From RGIG1927 sp045546275 (GTDB lineage Bacteria > Bacillota > Clostridia > UMGS1883), in NCBI GenBank assembly GCA_045546275.1, contig JAZQCM010000025.1, positions 1 through 64,000 of the forward strand: 64,000 nt of DNA, in the 5' to 3' direction. This document shows positions 59,218 to 64,000 of the stretch, piece by piece. Position 1 is the first letter of the stretch. Every line of letters starts with the position of its first letter. A model generated the notes under the pieces. That model was not told the DNA's origin, made no database searches, and saw only the letters and a list, made by a program, of their open reading frames with translations. The position numbers were made by a program, and so were the translations under genes.

Positions 59218-62200
59218 TTAATTCTCCTTTAAATTAATTTTCATTGTGAATGTTAAGCTTTTATCAAATCGTTCCTTGTAGGTTTTTTCCACTGTTTGTA
59301 AATCGAATTTGTATTCAAATTCCATCTCTTCTCCATTATACACCACAACAATGGGCTTTTCAACATCTACAAAGGAATCGTTCACGTAAATTGCATCAAC
59401 GTTACCTGTAACGGTGAATTTGTTGCCTTCACGTTTAACGGTAACTGTTCCCTCGTTGGCAGTTGACTCCACATAGTAGAACCTATCGCTCTTTTTAAGG
59501 CTCAAATTCCATTCAATGTTTTCAGGGTAGGGATTTCTCACGTGGTTATTTACCAATCTTATTGCATTTGTATCACGGAAGGTGCCGTCTGTCAAAAGCT
59601 GCAATTCTGTGCCGTTGTCAATAAAGTTATGAGGCTTATTTTTGTGGATGAATACTCCCTTTACATTTTCGTTTTTGCCGTATTCCTCAGTTACCTTGTT
59701 ACGGTCATAAGCTGTATCCAATTCGCCGCACTGAAGGTAAAGAGGTGTGTTTTTAAGGTTAGTTAAATCAACACCGTTGGGATGACCTGCACTCATATTT
59801 GCAGAGGCGAAATAGTCTGCCATTCTTGCACTAATCTGATACACGCCATCGCCGCCTGCACTGTAGCCTACTAAGTAAACCCTGTCGGGGTTAATGTTGT
59901 AGAAAATAGCAAGATTTTGAAGTAACCTCTTGTAGCATTCATAGCTTTCGGGGTTAAAGTGAGTGTCCCAGGTATCTCTCACGCCACGGGGTGCAATGTA
60001 AATACCACTTTCCACACTACCACGATAATAGGTCTGCATTGCATTCCACTGGGAGTTATTTAAATCCGGTGTATCGCTGCCACCGCCACCGTGAAGAGCA
60101 ATGTACACAGGGTAGCCACTAAGGGGTTCTTCGCCCATAATGCTCATTGTGTACTTCATGGTAACATCACCGTATGTGATTGCCTTTTCCTTAACCTCTT
60201 TTTGTCTTTCCTTGTCAAAAGTTGCCTCACTGCGCATTACTTCTGCGTTAATGTTTTTCTTCATTTCGTCCTCGGTTTTACCAAAGCATGCCAAAAGCTG
60301 TTTGAATAAATCGTAGGTAACTTTGCCCGAATATTCCCAAATTTCTTCGCCTGAAATTTCTGTGCCTAATATGCGCGTTGTAATAATCATAAGCTCTTCC
60401 ATGAGCACAGGTCTTTCGGGTTCAAAAAGTCCGTTTTCGTTACCCTTTGTAATACCCATCTCAAACGCTTTATTCACATAGCCGTTATCGCAGTCGGAAA
60501 ATGTCCGTGTCTCGCTTGTGCCATAGCCAAGCTTTATCATTATTCTCTCTAACGCTTCTTCACGGGAAATGTAGTACCACTTGTCCATAACACGGTTGTA
60601 TTCTTCCTCGTTAAGCGGCAAAAAGCCGCCGTGTTTACTGCCTGTTGGCATTGTGATTGTATCGGTTGCCTTAGTGAATTTACCCGATGCAATATCGGTG
60701 GTTAAGTAAGGCACGTAAACTGAGTAATCATCAACCATTAATGCGTAGGTATCGTCTGTGCCCTTAACTAAAAAGCTTCCGGGGCCTTCACCATTAGGAC
60801 GAGGAAATTCATTTATATATTCATAAGGGCCTGACGCATGGTCACTTACCATCATTTCAATATGACCTGTCTGCTTGTAAAAATGGTAGAACTTGCCGTC
60901 GTTTGCATGGATAATATTTGAGTCAATTGCCCATATTCTTTCGCCCTTGTCGTTAAAGGGACGCACAAAATATTCAGGCTCTGTAAATGTGCGGAAGTCA
61001 CGGGTTCTTACAACGTACACCGTGTCACCGGGGTTATCCATTGTTAAATCCTTACCCGATGCATACACTAAATATTCCTCTGTGTCGGGGTCCCAGATTG
61101 CCTCAGGTGCCCACGCACAGCCGATAAAGTCATTTGCAAACTTAACCATTCTCTGCTCGGACCAATTGATTAAGTCGTCACTTTCCCAAACCATTAAGTA
61201 TTTACTGCCTGCCATACTCCATGGGCCCCAGCCCTGACCATCCTTGGTGTTTAAGTCGGTTGCGATTAAATAAAATCTGTCGCCCTCAACGCTTCGTAAA
61301 AGGTATGGGTCACGAAGCTCATATGTACCCATTTGGCTTTCAAGAATTGGCTTGTTTTCGTTTAAGTCAAACCAGTTGTAGCCGTCACGGCTTCCTGCAA
61401 TATGTATGGACAAATGCTCGTCACTGCCGTTTACAAAGCCACGGAAATAAACATACAAATAGCCAACTGTTTCGCCAACCGGTAAAGGCTTTTTAATAAC
61501 CGTTACCTCCTGGGTAAAGCTTGGCTTAATCATGCCTAAATCTACAGTGGCGGTTAAAGTAACCTTAACGTCTTCTTCCCCACGTGTGACCTTACCCTTG
61601 GGTATTGTGTAATCGCCGTTAGGTATGTCCTTTGTGGACAAAACAGCCTCATTACTTGATTTCCATTCAACTTTTTTGCCAAAAACTTCATTGGGCAATG
61701 TAACATTGCCTTTAATACTGTTGCCGTTTTCTATTTCAAGAGCTTTTTTGTAGTCCTCCTGAGAGTGTGAAACAGAAGGCTTTTTTGCCATTTTTTTAAT
61801 TTCTTCATGGCTCAAAGCTTTATTTACAAAGCTCATTTCATCGACATAGGCATTGAGCCTGGGGTCTGCTGTAAACTGGGATTTACCAATGTAGTTGCTA
61901 CGTGTTTCTCCAAGGTCATTGAGAGTATATTCACACTCTTTCTTGGCAACCACTTCACCATCAACATAAACCTTAATCAGCTTGCCCTCCTGCACCAGTG
62001 CAACGTGCATCCAATCATTAAGCTTTGTAACGCCTACTGCATCAAAGTTCCATTCATCACTGCCGTTTATTTTATAGGCAACTCTCAAATTTTTTGTGTC
62101 GTGAGGTATACCGAAATACACATAATTATCAGTGCCTGTGCCAAAGTCAAAAATTCTTTGCCAGCCCTTTTCAAGACCTGTCATTTTAAGCCAGGTGGAA

Positions 62201-62439
62201 AAAGTGTAGTCAGAAACGCCTTTATTTATATTATCGGGCATTTTAACATAGCTTGTACCACCGTTGAACCAAACGGATTTGCCCTTTATCCCTTCGTTAA
62301 AGTAAGTTAACTTATGGCTTTCATAGCTAAGTTCACTATCAAAATTAATACTGATCATTTCGTCCGTCTCCTTTGCCAAAGTAGGTACAGTGCCAAAACT
62401 CATGCAAAAACAAAGAAGTCCTGCCAAAGCTTTTTTCAT
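59218..62439 (-). CDS. Secreted LamG-GH43-SLH-esterase fusion
   Basis: The product has 1073 residues from the ATG at 62439, after AAAGGAGTG. Signal peptide 1-24. LamG about 28-220 (KGWQRIFDFGTGTDNYVYFG). Ig-like linker about 225-320. A GH43-type five-bladed propeller about 322-615, with YELRDPYLLRSVEGDRFYLI, CAWAPEAIWDPDTEEYLVYA, WAIDSNIIHANDGKFYHFYK. One S-layer-homology-like segment about 620-695 (REEALERIMIKLGYG, AFEMGITKGNENGLFEPERP). An alpha/beta-hydrolase esterase about 765-945, with oxyanion region IALHGGGGSDTPD, nucleophile Ser in VYLVGYSAGGDGVYQ, and a late His in KPHNFIDNG. It could remove both arabinose and ester groups from one polymer while held at the cell surface. It heads the operon. 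Confidence 0.9.
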   Translation of the reverse strand: MKKALAGLLCFCMSFGTVPTLAKETDEMISINFDSELSYESHKLTYFNEGIKGKSVWFNGGTSYVKMPDNINKGVSDYTFSTWLKMTGLEKGWQRIFDFGTGTDNYVYFGIPHDTKNLRVAYKINGSDEWNFDAVGVTKLNDWMHVALVQEGKLIKVYVDGEVVAKKECEYTLNDLGETRSNYIGKSQFTADPRLNAYVDEMSFVNKALSHEEIKKMAKKPSVSHSQEDYKKALEIENGNSIKGNVTLPNEVFGKKVEWKSSNEAVLSTKDIPNGDYTIPKGKVTRGEEDVKVTLTATVDLGMIKPSFTQEVTVIKKPLPVGETVGYLYVYFRGFVNGSDEHLSIHIAGSRDGYNWFDLNENKPILESQMGTYELRDPYLLRSVEGDRFYLIATDLNTKDGQGWGPWSMAGSKYLMVWESDDLINWSEQRMVKFANDFIGCAWAPEAIWDPDTEEYLVYASGKDLTMDNPGDTVYVVRTRDFRTFTEPEYFVRPFNDKGERIWAIDSNIIHANDGKFYHFYKQTGHIEMMVSDHASGPYEYINEFPRPNGEGPGSFLVKGTDDTYALMVDDYSVYVPYLTTDIASGKFTKATDTITMPTGSKHGGFLPLNEEEYNRVMDKWYYISREEALERIMIKLGYGTSETRTFSDCDNGYVNKAFEMGITKGNENGLFEPERPVLMEELMIITTRILGTEISGEEIWEYSGKVTYDLFKQLLACFGKTEDEMKKNINAEVMRSEATFDKERQKEVKEKAITYGDVTMKYTMSIMGEEPLSGYPVYIALHGGGGSDTPDLNNSQWNAMQTYYRGSVESGIYIAPRGVRDTWDTHFNPESYECYKRLLQNLAIFYNINPDRVYLVGYSAGGDGVYQISARMADYFASANMSAGHPNGVDLTNLKNTPLYLQCGELDTAYDRNKVTEEYGKNENVKGVFIHKNKPHNFIDNGTELQLLTDGTFRDTNAIRLVNNHVRNPYPENIEWNLSLKKSDRFYYVESTANEGTVTVKREGNKFTVTGNVDAIYVNDSFVDVEKPIVVVYNGEEMEFEYKFDLQTVEKTYKERFDKSLTFTMKINLKEN

Positions 62440-62469
62440 TATTTTCACTCCTTTGAAAAATCTACCTTT

Positions 62470-62498
62470 ATCATATCACACAATATGCTTCATTGCAA
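62470..62498 (-). promoter_or_regulatory. Promoter of the 56.1-62.4 kb polysaccharide operon
   Basis: On the minus strand TTGCAA (62498-62493), 17-bp spacer, TATGAT (62475-62470) with an extended TG element. Confidence 0.72.
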
Positions 62499-62500
62499 TT

Positions 62501-62528
62501 AAAAAGGCACGTTTTCACGTGCCTTTTT
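62501..62528 (-). terminator. Terminator of the partial LamG gene
   Basis: A 12-bp stem AAAAAGGCACGT / ACGTGCCTTTTT with a 4-nt loop, 11 bp after the stop and just upstream of the next promoter. Confidence 0.9.
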
Positions 62529-62539
62529 AACGTTTTTAA

Positions 62540-64000
62540 TTACTCAATTGTAACTGCTTCAACATAAGGAATCATACCCGAAACCTTATTCCAAAGCATT
62601 ACCTTAACGTTATCGGTTGTCGCATCTGCTTCAAATGCAGTATCCACAATCTTAACTGCCTTTGCACTGTTAAGAGAACCATCGGTGTTGTAAGAAGCAA
62701 CAATAACAATGCTTTCACCAAGCTCTTCTTCGCTTATTACATTACCTGTTACCTTGCCGTCAGAAAGAGTAACATTTTCAAATCTGATAGCTGCAGGAAG
62801 GATAACCTCAAGGTCTGTAACCTTAAGCTGACCTGTAGTTGAAACACCGCTACCTGCATAAACCATAATCTTACCCAGGTCATCGCAGGTTGCACTTGCA
62901 CGGAAGCGGAAGTTGTCTGCAACAGTATGCTGCACGCCATCAACTTCAACAAATACTGAATATGTTTTTGTTAAAACATCAGCAACAATCGTTACAGGAT
63001 ATGTCTTTTCTGCTTCGTAGTATACTGTATTTGTTTTCTGGTAGCCTGAGCCGTTGTAGGCATCAAAGTAACCGTCTCGTGTAACTCTCACATAAATAGG
63101 CATATCACCATAGCCACGAGGAGTAACATCCTTGTCACCAAAGGAAACACCTGCATCTATACTTGCTGCCTTAGGTGTCACATTGTACTTATATGTTACT
63201 GTTTTTTCAGCAACAGGAATAGCGTATGTTGTCCATGTGCTTTCAAGTGTTGACTCAAGATAGCTTGTAACGGGTTTTACAAGAAGAGTATATTCCTTAA
63301 CGTATTCTGTTGTGCCGTATACAAATGTGCCCTTAAGTGTAACAGGTTTAACACCGTCAACAGGAACATTTACTGTACCATCAAGGGAAAGAGTGTCGTC
63401 GCCACTCAAAATTTCCCATGTAATTTCGCTTCCGTAAACACCCATCTCAGGAAGTGTGATGTTGCCCGTAACGTAGTTTACATCATAACCAAAGTTTACG
63501 GACTCAGCGTCAAGTCTTGCCATGTCCTCGTCAGTGCTGCCTGTACCTTCTGCGATTTCACCAAGAGTAAGCGCACGATGGTAAAGCTTAACATTGTCAA
63601 ACATACCCTTAAAATAGGGGTCTGCTGCAAACTGACTCTTGCCAAGGTAAGCCGATAAGCCTTCTTCTGCAAGGTGATAAATGGTTCTTGTAACAGTATT
63701 TGTTGCAACCTGAACGCCGTCCTTGTAAATTGTAATGGAATCAGGCTTTACAACAAGGTCAATGTGCATCCATGTGTCGGTAAGTGTGCCAAGATTGTTT
63801 GAAACAATCTTTTCTTCGTAGGAATAACCCGAAATGGTGATTGCGCTACGCATTGTTGTGTCGTTCAGCTTAAAGAAAGCATACTGTCTGTCGCCTGTAC
63901 CCAAGCTGAAGGTCATGTTGGATTCGGGAGAATTGTCGTTTAAAACATCAAAGGAAAGTGTGAATTCATTCTGCTTATCAAACACGCCTTCGGGGAATTC
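62540..64000 (-). CDS. Secreted LamG-domain protein, 5' end outside the window
   Basis: The frame is open to the window edge, so the N-terminus is missing; the visible part is 486 residues. It begins inside a LamG-like domain (QNEFTLSFDVLNDNSPESNM, GLSAYLGKSQFAADPYFKGM), close to the LamG of the 59218-62439 product (YIGKSQFTADPRLNAYVDEM). An Ig-like domain follows (ITLPEMGVYGSEITWEIL), then a beta-rich region (about 220-400 of the visible part), then the shared C-terminal module ending VKVMLWNKVSGMIPYVEAV. No catalytic domain is visible; it may lie in the missing part. A terminator follows at 62501-62528. Confidence 0.85.
   Translation of the reverse strand, partial: EFPEGVFDKQNEFTLSFDVLNDNSPESNMTFSLGTGDRQYAFFKLNDTTMRSAITISGYSYEEKIVSNNLGTLTDTWMHIDLVVKPDSITIYKDGVQVATNTVTRTIYHLAEEGLSAYLGKSQFAADPYFKGMFDNVKLYHRALTLGEIAEGTGSTDEDMARLDAESVNFGYDVNYVTGNITLPEMGVYGSEITWEILSGDDTLSLDGTVNVPVDGVKPVTLKGTFVYGTTEYVKEYTLLVKPVTSYLESTLESTWTTYAIPVAEKTVTYKYNVTPKAASIDAGVSFGDKDVTPRGYGDMPIYVRVTRDGYFDAYNGSGYQKTNTVYYEAEKTYPVTIVADVLTKTYSVFVEVDGVQHTVADNFRFRASATCDDLGKIMVYAGSGVSTTGQLKVTDLEVILPAAIRFENVTLSDGKVTGNVISEEELGESIVIVASYNTDGSLNSAKAVKIVDTAFEADATTDNVKVMLWNKVSGMIPYVEAVTIE

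Overview
The window looks like a chromosomal segment of an anaerobic, spore-forming-lineage Clostridia (Bacillota), most likely a gut or rumen commensal. This is inferred from gene content: yabP/yabQ spore-cortex genes, a single-chain pyruvate:ferredoxin oxidoreductase, pta-ackA acetate formation, a LytTR/GHKL two-component pair, BspA-like leucine-rich surface proteins, plant-polysaccharide enzymes, AT-rich sigma-A promoters with 17-bp spacers, and strong AGGAGG-type ribosome binding sites. No species can be named from the sequence alone.

Layout. 1-7.5 kb: tRNA-Leu, an unknown membrane protein, then a minus-strand block uvrB-uvrA-yabP-yabQ-divIC-S1 protein (nucleotide excision repair, spore cortex, cell division). 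7.6-7.8 kb: tRNA-Val and tRNA-Asp. 7.9-14.1 kb: a 2060-residue secreted BspA-like leucine-rich-repeat protein. 14.5-20.3 kb: ackA, pta, divergent tmcAL, HU, and an ABC exporter. 20.3-27.4 kb: a YtrA-like GntR regulator, an ABC ATPase, two paralogous permeases and five small membrane or secreted proteins of unknown function, probably one operon. 27.5-31.5 kb: a GerMN lipoprotein and a secreted multi-module alginate-lyase-family enzyme. 31.6-36.3 kb: PFOR and a family 2 glycosyltransferase. 36.4-40.3 kb (plus strand): a preQ1 riboswitch with queT, an SH3/NlpC-P60 hydrolase, rsmD, a coiled-coil protein and yebC. 40.5-47.4 kb: asnS, asnA, a small BspA-like protein, a methyltransferase, an archaeal-type aspS and a GNAT enzyme. 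47.4-51.1 kb: sbcC-sbcD. 51.2-53.1 kb: two unknown genes bracketed by two copies of a palindromic REP-like element, then a secreted protein carrying a BspA-type N-terminal cap. 53.2-55.8 kb: a stand-alone LytTR protein and a histidine kinase/response regulator pair whose leader looks like a transcription attenuator. 56.1-64 kb: a secreted polysaccharide-degradation cluster (LamG-GH43-SLH-esterase fusion, intracellular GH43, CotH protein) and, cut by the window edge, another LamG protein.

How it fits together. Housekeeping genes sit among accessory loci for attacking plant polysaccharide and for surface display. Five otherwise unrelated secreted proteins, spread over 55 kb, share an approximately 80-residue beta-rich module ending in a (V/L)(F/M)(L/V)W(D/N/E)S...M(K/I)P signature. 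This is the strongest candidate for an undescribed feature. Other points worth attention are the attenuator-like leader of the two-component system, the small-protein-rich Ytr-like operon, and several structured intergenic repeats.
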